Of a stretch of DNA of 64,000 nucleotides, positions 26,001 through 38,100 are shown in pieces. A program made the translations under genes and the position numbers. Each line of letters starts with the position of its first letter. The stretch's first letter is position 1. The notes beneath the pieces were generated by a model that saw nothing but the letters and a program-made list of their open reading frames with translations, ran no database searches and was not told the origin of the DNA. Origin of the DNA: Chamaea fasciata (Eukaryota > Chordata > Aves > Passeriformes > Sylviidae); NCBI GenBank assembly GCA_029207755.1, contig JARCOQ010000002.1, forward strand, positions 39,442,244 through 39,506,243. Reading direction: 5' to 3'.

Positions 26001-29000
26001 CTTGACTAAATAGCAAAAACAAATGGCAAGATCATCTCTTGACAAAAAGAGTCTCTTCCAAAGCAGCATTGTTTTACTAACTGAGCATATTGCATGGGTT
26101 TTTAGAACCTAATGATTGAGCCACACACCTGAACACCTCTCAGTCTTCACTCATGTTTTCTTACAGAGAAGATGATTAAAGAAACACTCCAGTACCCAAA
26201 AATGTTAAATGTTATGTACTTTGTGGACTTCAGTCAAGAGACTTGCTTTTCTGTATCTATGTGTGCAGTTAGGCATGGTTTCAGTGACAAACTGCCAAAA
26301 TTTCCATCCCTTATCTCAGGCTTCCTGATTTACAGCAAAAAGATTCAGGAATCCAATTCAGGTGAAAAATAGCCCCTTTATTTCACCTAAGCTTTTTTGT
26401 CTGGTTTTAGTTTTTTGGCTAGATCATTACCCTTGTCATCAGGTCATACAGATGCAGTCATGCCTGTGCCAGAGCAGCCCAGGAAAGACTGGGCTGGGTG
26501 ATGAGCCATGGACTGGGGCAGGTGCTCACAGCTGGGTGTCCAGCACACACACCCAGTCTCCCATTTTTCTGCCTATATATGCTCTGCACCTGTTAGGACA
26601 GATGAATCACACAGACATGTAAATGAAAAGCTTCCTTGTAATCCCAGCTGGGATTTCACTGGGATACAATGAGCTGAACTGTTCAGCAGTTACACCCTGG
26701 CTGGATTTTAGCCTCCCCCAAACAGCTGTCCCACATAGTCCCTAAGCATCTTAGGAGTTTCAGCCTGCCAAAAGCTAGTCCTGCTACCCTGTCTGTATGC
26801 TGCCACCATATTTTAAAGGCCAGCATCATTGAATGGATGAAAGCGTTTCTGTGATAGCTGACTTCAATATATGGGGGGAATATGCCTATTTATTTTCCTG
26901 ATGGAGATATTATCATTGTTTAAGTAAAATGTGAAAGAAGTTCCCAAGGCATTGTGAGAAAGTTGTAACATAAACCCAGATATTTAGGATTGAAAACTTT
27001 TGTCAGACTCTAGAATAACAGCATGTACTTCAATTCTATATATTTAATTTATAGCATATATTGCATTTTAAGTGATCCTTAATATTTTTTAAACCTACCA
27101 GTCAGCATCCATGATCCGTGTGGAGGCTACAAAGATTTTCTATACATGAGCTGTCAGAATTCATTTTGCACTGGAAAATCTCCTTTACAGGGAATATTCT
27201 TCCTTATCTGTCATAAATCTAAAATAATTAGAGTGGCTTTTCAACAGATTATCATCTATTGCATCTAGATGTAGTGATCTTTGTAGGTATATTGTGAAAT
27301 TTATTATTAAATTTCAAAATTTAATAGGAATTTGTGATGCCTTTGGCATCTTCTCTCACATTATGTTCTGACATTCTCCAGTCTGTCAGTCTCAGAAATC
27401 AACAGACTCTCAGTATTTATGTGTTAATTGGTCCCAGAGAAGGAGAATGAGTCTGTGCATATTTTTAAAAAGTTAGATATATTTTGCAGAAAATTCAATT
27501 TTGTGCAAAAAACTTTAACAAATGATTCATTATTTAGAAAAAAAATGGTGGAAACTGGATTTCTAATGGCATTAGTAAAAAAAAAAAAAAAAAAAAGAAT
27601 CACAGTATTCTAGAAAACAATGCTACAATTAATCCACATAGTCATGATAGAAGATAATGATTCTCTCAAGATAACGATCTTCAAGTCTCTGCCTAACTTT
27701 ATAAACACACTTCAATCCATAAATTACCATAAATTTACTCTCCAACCAGCAGTCTCAGTGGTGTATTTCTAAGCAATGTAAGGCAATGAAGCTATATATT
27801 ATCCAGCAAAAAGACACTCACTCTAGGTCAGAACAAGGAATATCTGTCCTGTTTGCATTTTGCATATTTTCAATTACTGTAGAACCTCAGTCACTGATGT
27901 AGTCAAGGTTCAGATTTGCTTCACTGTGAAAAATAGACACCATATTTCCTCATGAAAATTTTATGCCATTTTATCTATAAGGAAAGTCAAAGTATCCCTT
28001 GCTTTAAGTAATATGAAAATTAGTATCACAAATCAGTATCACACTATTACTGATCATGGGTTATATTCCTTGTCTTTTGACAGTATCAGTCTCATGCTGT
28101 CATTTGGACAAGAGGTTAATTTAAAAGAATTTGAAATGTAAAGTTTTTCCCTAGTAAATCATAGCGAGAAGGCAAGAATTTGACAATATTTATGAAAAGC
28201 AACAAGTGATCTATCACTGCTTTTAAATTGAAAATTCACTTACCACTGGGAAAGACACTATCTCTAATAAGATCTAGTTGTGTACAACATGAATTTTACA
28301 ATGGCATATTACCATTATCAGTGAAAATCACATTACTCTGATATTAGTGATATCCATGTAAGTAGATTTTCTACATATTTATCTGAGATTCCTGTACTTA
28401 TCATTTTTCTTTTCAATGACTGTCTGCAGCTACTGTCCATACAGCAAATAAATGAAGGTCAGAGGGAAAAGAATCATAAATGTAATGGACACAGGAAGCT
28501 TAAAAATATACTGAGGCTTATTTTTAGTAGACTAGCCTTGAAAAAGAAAAAATGTTCTAGCAAAGCAAGCAGTTGAGGCATTTGTTATTTGTGAAGGCTT
28601 TTAACGAGCAACCCTCAACTTTGCACTTCCCTTCCACTTTCCTCTTGCTAAACCTTTTAAAAAGTTATTTCTCCAGTTTCTGGTTTTCAAATTTAACAAC
28701 TAAGAACTTCTAAGTTAATTAATATGCCATTTAAATCCAATGATTAAAAACTATTTAGTAAAATTAGCACCAACATTAATATCTGTAGCACTTCACTGGA
28801 CCTAATATAGCAGTAGGCTATTTTTTTCTCCTTCCACAGTGACCTGTCATCTCTGTACAGTCCCTAACATGATTTTGGATGTGTGCTCACTGACTATTAT
28901 CTCTCAGCCTATGTTCACAGCAGACATAATAAGCCTAGAGGTGGGAAATGAATCATTTAAGTTTTACCAAAGTATAATTAAATGAACTGTGTTGAAATAA

Positions 29001-29872
29001 TTGAAACATATTTAAAGCATTTTACATTTGGAGTTTTTTGGTAAAAACTCAGGAAGATATATTAGAAAAGTTTGTTATTTTCATATGTGTGTGTGACTTA
29101 CGGTCCACTAATTCCCAGCATTACATAGTCTGAAAAGAGATGAAATGGTATTGTACCAAAGTACAAAGATGATATGTTATGATAGAAGTATGGTTATGTT
29201 GGAATCAGAACAGGCACATTCTGAAGCTATTGTTGGCTTCCATAAACCTTGCAGTTTTACTAAGTTCTCAAACCATTGAGCAGAAGGATTTTTCATGACC
29301 CCTTTTTCTGTTATTTTTGTCGGAGTGACCTCTTTCAGTGTTCTCAGATCTATGCATTACTTATTCTTTGACAAGAACAATCACTGTTCAAAGGAATCTC
29401 TTAGACTTTTGTCTGTGACTGTTTATTAGCCTCATATTTTTACCCTTCTATTTTTTGCAATTTCATACACTTTTCACTTTCATCCTCAAAAATTTTCTCA
29501 ACTCTTCCGTATGTACAGCAGCTACATAACCCCTAGAACATTCACCGGTGTAGTCCATTTGTCTCTACTAGCCAAGTGATAAGTGGTACCTTTTTTTCTT
29601 TTTAAGAAACCCTTCCTCCCATGGAAAATTAAGTCTTCATGGGGTTTTTTTTTATTTAGAATTTAAAAAGTTCTTTGTAGCTTGACTGCAAAGTCATCAT
29701 TATCCAAAAATTAATCAGTATTTCTTTTTATCTAGCAAAAATCAAGACAGCCCTCCTCACACTAAAAATTGCAAAAAATAGGTTTCAGATTAGAAAGAGC
29801 CCAAATAATCCTAAAAATAGTCTCAGCCTATTTTGATAATTCGTTACCCCTCCTATCTACAGAAATGAACAT
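23061..29872 (+). other. CNTN5: CNTN5 large intron, 23.1-29.9 kb
   Basis: This AT-rich intronic sequence contains a 20-A run at about 27577-27596 and a GC-richer patch with nested inverted repeats at 26440-26700, listed separately. Otherwise I see no exon, RNA gene or repeat that I can name. The ORFs at 23193-23453, 24179-24421, 25097-25336 and 26172-26622 have no recognisable domain. Confidence 0.78.
26475..26654. repeat. Cluster of short perfect inverted repeats
   Basis: Three dyads lie within 180 bp of a GC-richer patch. The first has arms CAGCCCAG at 26475-26482 and CTGGGCTG at 26489-26496 with a 6-base loop. The second has arms CTGGGTGT at 26532-26539 and ACACCCAG at 26549-26556 with a 9-base loop. 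The third is the 14-bp palindrome ATCCCAGCTGGGAT at 26641-26654. A TATATA motif lies at 26574-26579. This could be a fragment of an unrecognised mobile element or chance enrichment in C/G-rich sequence. I cannot assign a function. Confidence 0.6.
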
Positions 29873-30079
29873 TGTCATGGCTTAGCCCCAGCCAGTAGTC
29901 CCACTCAGCCACTTGCTCACTCCCCCACCAGCAGGTTCAGGGAGAGAAGCAGAAGAGTAAAAGCCAGAGAACTGATGGATTGAGGTAAAGACAGTTTAAC
30001 AGGGAAAGCAAACCCAAAACATAGCCCCATACTACCCATTATAAAGAATATTATCTCTACTCCAGTCAAAACCAGCACA
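29873..30079 (-). mobile_element. ERVL (GGERVL-type) solo LTR remnant, internally deleted
   Basis: The + strand starts TGTCATGGCTTAGCCCCAGC at 29873 and ends with AAACCAGCACA at 30079. Both ends match the termini of the abundant avian ERVL LTR read in reverse complement, so the element lies on the - strand. Only the two outer parts remain: about 125 bp from the U5-side end and about 80 bp from the U3-side end, joined near 29998-30016. The intervening several hundred bp, which in the family carries the promoter (TATA) region, is missing. There are no internal gag, pol or env sequences, so this is a solo LTR. A clear target-site duplication is not visible. The family assignment is from memory of the consensus. 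Confidence 0.82.
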
Positions 30080-30324
30080 ATATTCACAGATTTCTTGGAC
30101 TCACTGACAGCTTCTATTTTTCTGATACATTACTACAAAACTTTGAAACACTTTTACTTTTTACTCTTTTATTGTCAGCAATTTTTTAAAGCTTCCTTTC
30201 TCTGGCTCTGGTACATCTTTTCTCTGAATGGATCCTGATATCCTTTAGTAACAATCCAAAGTATGAATCATTTGTAGTCATCAGTTCAAAGCTAAATGTT
30301 TTGGAGCTAGTTAGTAAAAACATT

Positions 30325-30440
30325 GTTAAAAAAACCCAAACAAACAAAAAACCCCACAAAACCACCATTCTTTTCCCAATAGACTTTTATTTTCTTTTTT
30401 TTTCCTTTTTTATCTTTTTTCTTTTTTTTTTTTTTTTTGT
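30325..30440. repeat. A/C-rich tract followed by T-rich tract
   Basis: An imperfect AAAC/AAACCCC-type stretch (about 30325-30366) is followed within 30 bp by interrupted T-runs (about 30388-30439, including 18 T). The two parts are partly complementary as A-rich against T-rich sequence. They sit between the ERVL LTR remnant and a CR1 fragment. This is simple sequence and explains the Lys-rich and Phe-rich open frames on the two strands here. Confidence 0.85.
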
Positions 30441-30509
30441 ATTGTTCTGTTACATTGCACTGCTCCTGGAAAGCATGATTATTAAAGAATATTATTAAAG
30501 GATAATTGA

Positions 30510-31480
30510 GATGGGAATCAGTTTCTAGAAGCCATCTAGTCCAACACTCCATCCAAAGCCGGACTAACTGCATCATGTTTCTCAGGAGTTTGTCCAGCCC
30601 AGTCTTGAATATCTCCATGAATGGAGATTGTACAACTTGTCTTGTCAACTTATTCCAGTATTTGGACACTTTCACAGTATGTTTGCCTCTTGATATGTTG
30701 CCACCTATTCAAATTTGTATCTGTGATATCTTATTTTTTGTATCTTCAATTCCAGCTCTCTCTTCCCCATCCTCTCCAATAGAAGGATATACACAGAAGA
30801 AATTACAAAAAAAAGACATCTATCTTACACCTTCTTTTCTCCAGGCTGAAGAAAAAATTTCAAACTTTCCCCAGCCTCTACTCATTTGTCATGGACATTC
30901 ACCCCATGAATATCTTTGTGTATTTCTTCTGGACTTACTCTAGAATGTCAATGCAATCAGTGTGTCCAATACAATCCCAAGCGCCAAATAAAGGGAAACA
31001 ATTGCTGCTCTGAACCTGCCAGCTGCCTTTTGCTAATGTCGAAAGGGGTTGACCCTTTCACTGAAAGGGCCCATTGCTGACTCATGTTCAGCTGGGTGTC
31101 AATCAGGTTCGTAGTTCTTTCTCTGCAGATCTTCTTTTAGCTAGTCATGCACTGAGATCTTCACGGGTTTAGAACTTTATTAAAAAACCAAGGTTTGTCT
31201 CAGTCCATTTCTCCACCTGCTGAAATCCATCTGAATAACAATCATGTATATCTATCACCCTCTCCGTTTGGTATCATTTGTGAGCTTACTGCATGCAGCC
31301 CTTGCCCATTGTACATGACATTTATAGGACCAGTAAAGAGCAGCAGCCCCTCTATAGGACTGTAAGGAATGCCAGCTAGTAAACAGCCACCATCTGGATT
31401 TTATATCACTGAGTACAGATTTTTGAAATAGAGTGTAATCTATTCATTCCACACACTCACATGAAGTAGGCCCCATTACA
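30510..31480 (-). mobile_element. CR1 LINE fragment (ORF2 C-terminal part and 3' UTR), antisense to CNTN5
   Basis: The + strand reads as reverse-complement CR1. Landmarks are CCATCTAGTCCAACACTCCA (30531-30550), TTGAATATCTCCATGAATGG (30605-30624), TTCTCCAGGCTGAAG (about 30837-30851), a TTCTGGACTTACTCTAGAA stretch (about 30926) and CCCATTGCTGACTCATGTTC (31070-31089). They occur in the order expected from 3' end to ORF2 interior. The copy is old, with many stops and indels and a clean 3' octamer repeat no longer visible. The 145-codon open frame at 30506-30943 on the + strand is the antisense of this element and is not a gene. The 5' limit near 31480 is uncertain. Confidence 0.85.
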
Positions 31481-32130
31481 CATGCTTGGCCCAGGATCAT
31501 CTGGCCTTGATGCCTTCTCTGATGGGTATTCCTTCTCCTCAGCTGGTCCCAGGGCACTCTGCCTGTCCTCAAGTTACAGATCTACAGGAGTAAATGACCT
31601 ACAGGCCTAGATTTAGGAAGACTGCTGTTGCCTGAAATACACACTTCAAGTCTTCCCCATCTTGAGAGTTTCCATCTACCATTCCATTGAGTGCATTTTC
31701 TAGTTGACCTTCATTTCTTGTTTCACATGGCCTGAGCTTTTGTCTCTTCAGGATCTCTGAGAACAGCCTGTCAATCACCTTTCCATTCTCTCTGATGTCC
31801 CACAGTCCACATGCACTGCTGCCCCACCAGCTCCTTGGTCTTGGCAGCAGCTCTCCAGCCTGACAGGTGCATAGGTGCCTCTCAAGCACCAGCCAAAGAG
31901 GTGTTCAGGTCAGTTCTTAGCAGCAGTCAGCTGAAGACAGAAACCACAGGCTGTCTCTAATCAGGAAACCACCAAGAGAAGCCTCCTCTTTGCTGAAGGA
32001 AGCAAAAGTCTGGGACACAACCCTCACCAACAGCAAACCACCAGTAAATGCCAGAAAAAGCTCTCAAAAGAAGATGGGAACTGTAGCAGTAACAGCTAGT
32101 TCCCATTTGCTGGGCGTTGGGAGCTGTGTT
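31481..32130. other. Unassigned moderately GC-rich patch beside the CR1 fragment
   Basis: This stretch is richer in C and G than its surroundings and begins where recognisable CR1 similarity ends. It contains a 96-codon open frame on the - strand (31599-31889) whose product I do not recognise; it has no membrane segment or clear domain. It could be a more diverged 5' continuation of the CR1 copy, another old retroelement, or unique intron sequence. Confidence 0.4.
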
Positions 32131-35100
32131 TGTTCTACAGAATATTTTTGATTGCCTATTTGTATTTTCTCATCTGAAATAGGAACATTTTCTCAACTTA
32201 TTTCTTCCTCAGAACTTCCCTGGTCACTCCATTTTTTGTCCACCTCATATTTATAAAGAAAAAATAAGTGAAAAAAAATAAAATCAACTTTTCTAATTAC
32301 CCCATATTATAAATCCAAGCTAAACTATGATTTTGTAATTATTTAATCAGAGGAAAAAAGAAAAAATTTAATTTACTGTGAGTGATAGCTCAGTACTAGG
32401 GAGGGTTAGTAGAAGTGCAAATGGTTCACCTGTAGCTTGAATCTGCATCAATCAGGTTTTTGCAAGGCAGTGGTTGCTCTACAGCAGGCTAAAGGAAGAG
32501 CCAAACATTATTCTAGGACATGAAGACCCTGTACTCCAGCATCAGTGACATGCATCAGTTTGGATTTCTCTCTTCATAAATGGCATAAAACTCAGTGACT
32601 CACTTCTGGTTGAGATATGGATCCAATTAAACTCAGAAACTGAAATTATTTATACTGTAAGCAAATTTTTCACGAAATAAAGCTTAAAATATATCGACAT
32701 TAATGTACCTTTAATTTTCCTTAGAACCTAAGTGGATTCAGGAGAAATTATGCTAAACAGTTCAGACTTCATGACTGACATCTCTGTAGCTCCAGACTAA
32801 ACTTTGACAACCTATCTCCTTGTTTTAGGATTTCTCCTTATTCTCCTTATTCTGATTTCATGCATCACTAAGCTCTGAAAAATTCTTGTCTCAGAGCACA
32901 ATATACGCTAATTTTGCTCTGACAACCTTGTAATGGGAATTCTAATACTTATTACATTTTAGGTAAAAAAGAAGGGAAGTAAAAGACCCCCCTGTGATAA
33001 CTTTGCCTGTGTTATATGACAAGAGGTGCTGGTTTTCAATGTTATGTATTTTATGCCAATTAGGAATAAACTGTACCAGGTACTTTATAGTGAATACCTT
33101 TCAGATGAAAAGCAGTATTTCTGAAGACTTAAAATTCCTAGTACTTCAGGAACTAAGTTCAGAATTCAGAAAGATACATCAACTGAAGTTATCACCAGTT
33201 TCCCCTTAGCAGTGAATTTATCTTGAATCAGTTTTTGAACACTTCCTCACTTTCGCATGCAAGGCACAGTGTATTGTAGTTGTATTGATGTGTTTTGTTT
33301 GGCATTTTCATTCTGTGCCCCTTTTCAGGATCAAGGTCCACACAATAGTTCTTTGTTGTCCACTGATTACCCACTCAGGGATATCTTACATCCTCTTTGA
33401 TATTCCATTAGTACACAGTGGTTTCTAAACTCTGTCAGCTTAAAAGACTCATGCAATTCAGACTATTGAATTTAAGCTCATGTGCTTTTTCCTTTAAGAC
33501 ACTATTCCTGCTTGATGCTTGATTTCTGCATTATGGCTCAACTGCACTTTCATGTGACACTGAGATAAAAGCATATACTAGAAAGTATAATCCAGAGTAT
33601 AATTCTGTTTATACTGAAAAGAATCCCCTGTGTCTAATACAAAGTCCTATAAATGGAAATACTTGCAACCACAGCAGTAAATGGATCCTTATTTATTAAA
33701 ATTCATTTATTCCTTAGCAAGGGACTTCCTGTTCAGCTGAATATAATTTGCCCTAATATTAATGAAAAAAATTGTCACCGTAAAAACATAATATCGAAAC
33801 TAACTAATTCAGACACTTCCAACAGGATGCCAGAGTGTAGGGAATTGTGTAATAAAACTAACTATAGTCTGGTCGGAAAGTAAAACCACCATTCACTTGC
33901 AGATCATATCCTCAATTTTTTTAGCTTTTAATTCTGCAGTTAATAAATTTTAATTTAACCCCTATCTGTTTGCTACTTTTTCCTAATGTGTGTATTCACT
34001 TCTGTATTCATGTGCAGTTTTTTGTGTGTTCTTTTTTTTTTTTAATGTAGGTAATTTTTTTCCACACATGAAGTATCATTCTAGGAAATGAAACATAAAA
34101 TATAAATTAAAAAAAGACTTCTACCAAATCATTGGAGTTAAACTCACACATGGGAATTTTTTTATGACTGTTACATGGCATTTTCTTTACTGCCATCACA
34201 CAGTTTTGTGAACAGATAAAAAGCATATTGTCTATATTCATAAGTATTGAACGTGCAGCACATATTTTTGCCCTGTCATCTATTTGGCCTGGAAATCGAT
34301 TGCACAAATGGCCTAGCAATAGGTAGCTCTACCTTGCTCGTAGCTTCTCTCCAGGTTATTGCAGAGCAGAAGTTCTATTACCCATTTCAGCTCAATAGTT
34401 TTGTAAATAAACAAAAATGACGGGTTTTTTTATCTTGACACATCACTTGAATTCATTTTCAGATGACCAGCCTTCAGGTGCATTTTTTTCCATGGTCAGC
34501 TTGTTACTCCTCAGAGCCCAGATGCATTCCTTAGTACATGTGGCAAATACCTCTCAGTGACATTTGATATGATATCTCTCAGTGATATGAGGTCAAGTGA
34601 GTAAAGCCAAAGGATAACTTTGGGTATTATCTCCAGGAGGTTATTCACCATAACATGCTTTTTTTATACTTTCATTTATTTTGCTCATCATTACTTTAAG
34701 AATATTAAGTGAGAAAATACTGCAGTTTAGAGACTTCATCTTGTTTCCTTTCAAATGATCCAAAGAGATGGTCTTTCTCCCCACTTTACGTCCCTACGTA
34801 ATGCACCCATTTTTATCAGCGTGTAACAAAGTGTACTTTACCTTTCTGTATATTACTTTGCCTATGTCATAGCCCCTTTTCACATTTCTGTAATAATTTT
34901 CAAACTGTTTCTTTACTTAGTTTAGTTCTGGAACCCTTCCCCAGAAATATTTTTTTCCCCTTTACTTATAAAATTCCTAGAAACTTCTGAGAAACAAATT
35001 CCTTATAATTTTTGTATCTTTAACCTAATAAAAATAATTTTACTCTATATTCTGGTCCTTTGTCCAGTGAGTAGTTTTTCAAGGTTTCATCTGTGATCAA

Positions 35101-38100
35101 GTCACTGAGCCTACTACTTTTATTCTCAGGTCCAGGATCCAGGAACAATGCTGGAAAAAAAGAGTCAGTTTTCTGTCACGTTCAGGAATACCTGCATTAA
35201 CCATGTTTAGTATTTATTATTCATTCCATGCCATAGTCTCCAACTGTGACATGATTTTAGGAGGCATTTTCTTGTTTACTAATATTTTAAAGATATCTTC
35301 CCAAACCCCAGTCTGGGACTTCCTGCAACCTTTCAGACTTACAGACTTCCTTAACTGATCAAACTGAAAGAAATCAGCTCCAAGGAGTTGATTAATTTTA
35401 AATAGCATGTCTAATATTTTCAAAACCTAAGTACATTACCTAAAACCATAGTTAAATTTATCTCTGTTTTGGGCTTCTCAGAAATTCTTAAAGTACCAAT
35501 CTGAACTGTGGTGTGAGCAGAGTAACAAAGCTTTCAGTGAGGAGGCTGCAGGCAGACACTGCCCCATCAGCCCCACCTGGGAAGTGCTTGGTTAAGAGAA
35601 AGACTGGTAATCTGAACACAGACAATTATGTTAAAATTCTGCTTAATTTGTATGTGGAAGCCAGAAGAAAATCAGGCAAATGCCTTCATAATGTAGAGGA
35701 AAGTATCAAAATTGTATAATTAATTTTGCCTTAAAAGCATGTGAAAAAGGAAATGACAAAATTACTGTCATATGTTGAACTAGCTGAGCCTTTGTTTTAC
35801 TATAAAATTAACAGTTTAATTATGGAAACAACTGAAGCATTTCACTCATAATATTACAATCAAAGTTTACATTGATATTTCCACAATACACACTTCAAGA
35901 AAAACATGAAAAAAAGGTAGAAAACTGTAGAGATTGATCAAGAACAGATCTCCCAACAAAAGAAGTGGCTCTTAAGTGAACACAAAGTGCAGAAAAATGC
36001 ATTCAGCTTCAAAACTCTTGATTCCAGACTTCAAAAGCATTTTTCTTTCCCCTTAAATATTGAGGACAGGAACTTCTTATTGTAGATTGTGGCTTAATGC
36101 TCTTTCGTATGATGTTGAAACCTGACTAGAAAAAAAGAAACACCTGCCATGCTTTTAATGCACATTCTGGAAGCTTAGAAATTTCTCTGCTGCAGCTTTC
36201 ATTCTCATAGCAGGGTGATTGAAAAAACGAGCATCGATGTCCCAGGTTCTTAACAGCACTCTGTGGATCTCTGCGGTATTTTTTCTGCAGCACTATTACC
36301 CATGTACTGTTAACTTAGATTTCGCACTTAGCAAGTGGAGAATTTTGATCAATGGAAGGGATTCTACTCAAGGGACTCTGGATAGGCATTAAAATTACTG
36401 AAGCAACTAAATGAAGTCTCAAGGAGTCTTGACAAATTACCAGCTGCTGCTCTTGTCACATTCTTAGCAGTAAACTGGCTGTGAACAGAGAACTGCATCA
36501 GAAGTGGATGAAACATGAAACAGTTAAAGCACTCAAAGGTGGCACCTTTCTCATTTTATAAGCTACATAAATTTCCCAATAAAAGATTCATAGGCTGAGC
36601 CCAAAACATGATGGCGAACCTTAAATGTCTCACTGAGTATTATGTAAGCTGATTATTATTAGCATTTAGAACTATCACAGAGGATTTCTATCCCCGGACT
36701 ATATAGAGGAAAAAAAAATCTTATCTTTAAATGGATGTAAATTATTCATAGTTATGAGACAAAGAACAAATAAGTTGAAAATTAAATTCAGGTAAAATCA
36801 GAGGATCCCAAAAGTTAAAGAGCCATCTTGCTTGTTATTACATGACTTTATTAGTTTTTAACCAAAAAGTATTGAACATAACCTCCTTAAACTATTTACA
36901 GTCCTTTCATTTCATCTTCTAGCAACTGAATTAGGATCAACAATTTTGTAATTCAAACAGAGGCAGAAAATTGAATGGAAAGGGACAAATAAAATTGCAT
37001 TTTTTCCTTCCCAAGAAATTATTTTTCTAACGATTCAGCTTTCAAAAATGTACAAATAATACACTTGCTATCACTGTTGTCTCTGCATCTATTGTGCTAG
37101 GCACTGCTCAAGTACATGCAGTTCCCACGTGAGGATGCAGGTTGATACAACGGATGACGTTTATGTAAGCAGGTGTCTTTTTTTGTGGAAGAAATGCAAT
37201 TTATTGTTTAAAATCCAGAAGTCAAGATGAAAAGTTTATGCTTTCTGTGTAGAAATGTTGACACTGTGAGTTTTGTCCCAGGACATATTGCTAGTTATGA
37301 GACACAAATACCACATATAGTAGTATTAGTGAGATTGATAGTCAATATGAACCATGGAAACAATAGAAATATTTTCTCTAATATATACCAAAGCTCTCAT
37401 CAGATCCTCTTTAAATGATAAACGCTGTTCATAGAATAGGACAGGAGTTGATATTCTCATTTTTAAGTAAGAGGATATAAATACATTTCTTAGTTAAATG
37501 TACAAATCAGAAAAAGTATATCTAAATCATTGTAAGCTATAATCTAATTTTCTACTGCAGAGAAAAAAAAATCTGCTTGTTTATAAATAGCAGCTTGAAA
37601 AACTGCATTTAATGAAATTTCCACTGACAGATTTGATCACCATGGAATGTCTTCATGGCTTGTGATTTATAGAAAAGCAAAGGGTCATAGGAACCGTTTA
37701 CCACATTAATGGTGATATATGAGAAACTTTGATTTTGTGGACAAGATGTGAGGCCAAATTATGCCCTGAGAAACAGATGGGGTGTGAATGGGGTCTATGT
37801 GAAACAAACTAGCAGAAAAATGAGGCTGTAACTTGGACTGTGCAGTACCTAGGATTGAGTCATATAATGTTTCCTCTTTCAAACTAGAAACCTAGAAGCC
37901 AATGAAACTCATGGATGTTTTACAATACACAAACCACTATATTGGCCAGTCATGTCCCTGGTTGCAAGGTTTTTAGTATTTTCTGTCTCCACTAAATCAC
38001 TTCAGTGAGAGTGACTGCTAACTGGTGTTTTTTTAATGTTGAGTTATTATTCTACCCTTCCTCATTTCATTTACAGATTTCTCACATTTTCAGCTGTCAT

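Noticed and set aside
30506..30943. 145-codon open frame on the + strand
   Set aside because: It is the antisense of a CR1 fragment; the DNA words match CR1 in reverse complement.
33653..33883. Frame beginning with an Ile-Leu-x-Thr and Asn-Gly-Ser-Leu pattern, considered as the missing second half of Ig5
   Set aside because: There is no Tyr-x-Cys signature at the right distance, no acceptor with correct phase, and the rest does not resemble contactin.
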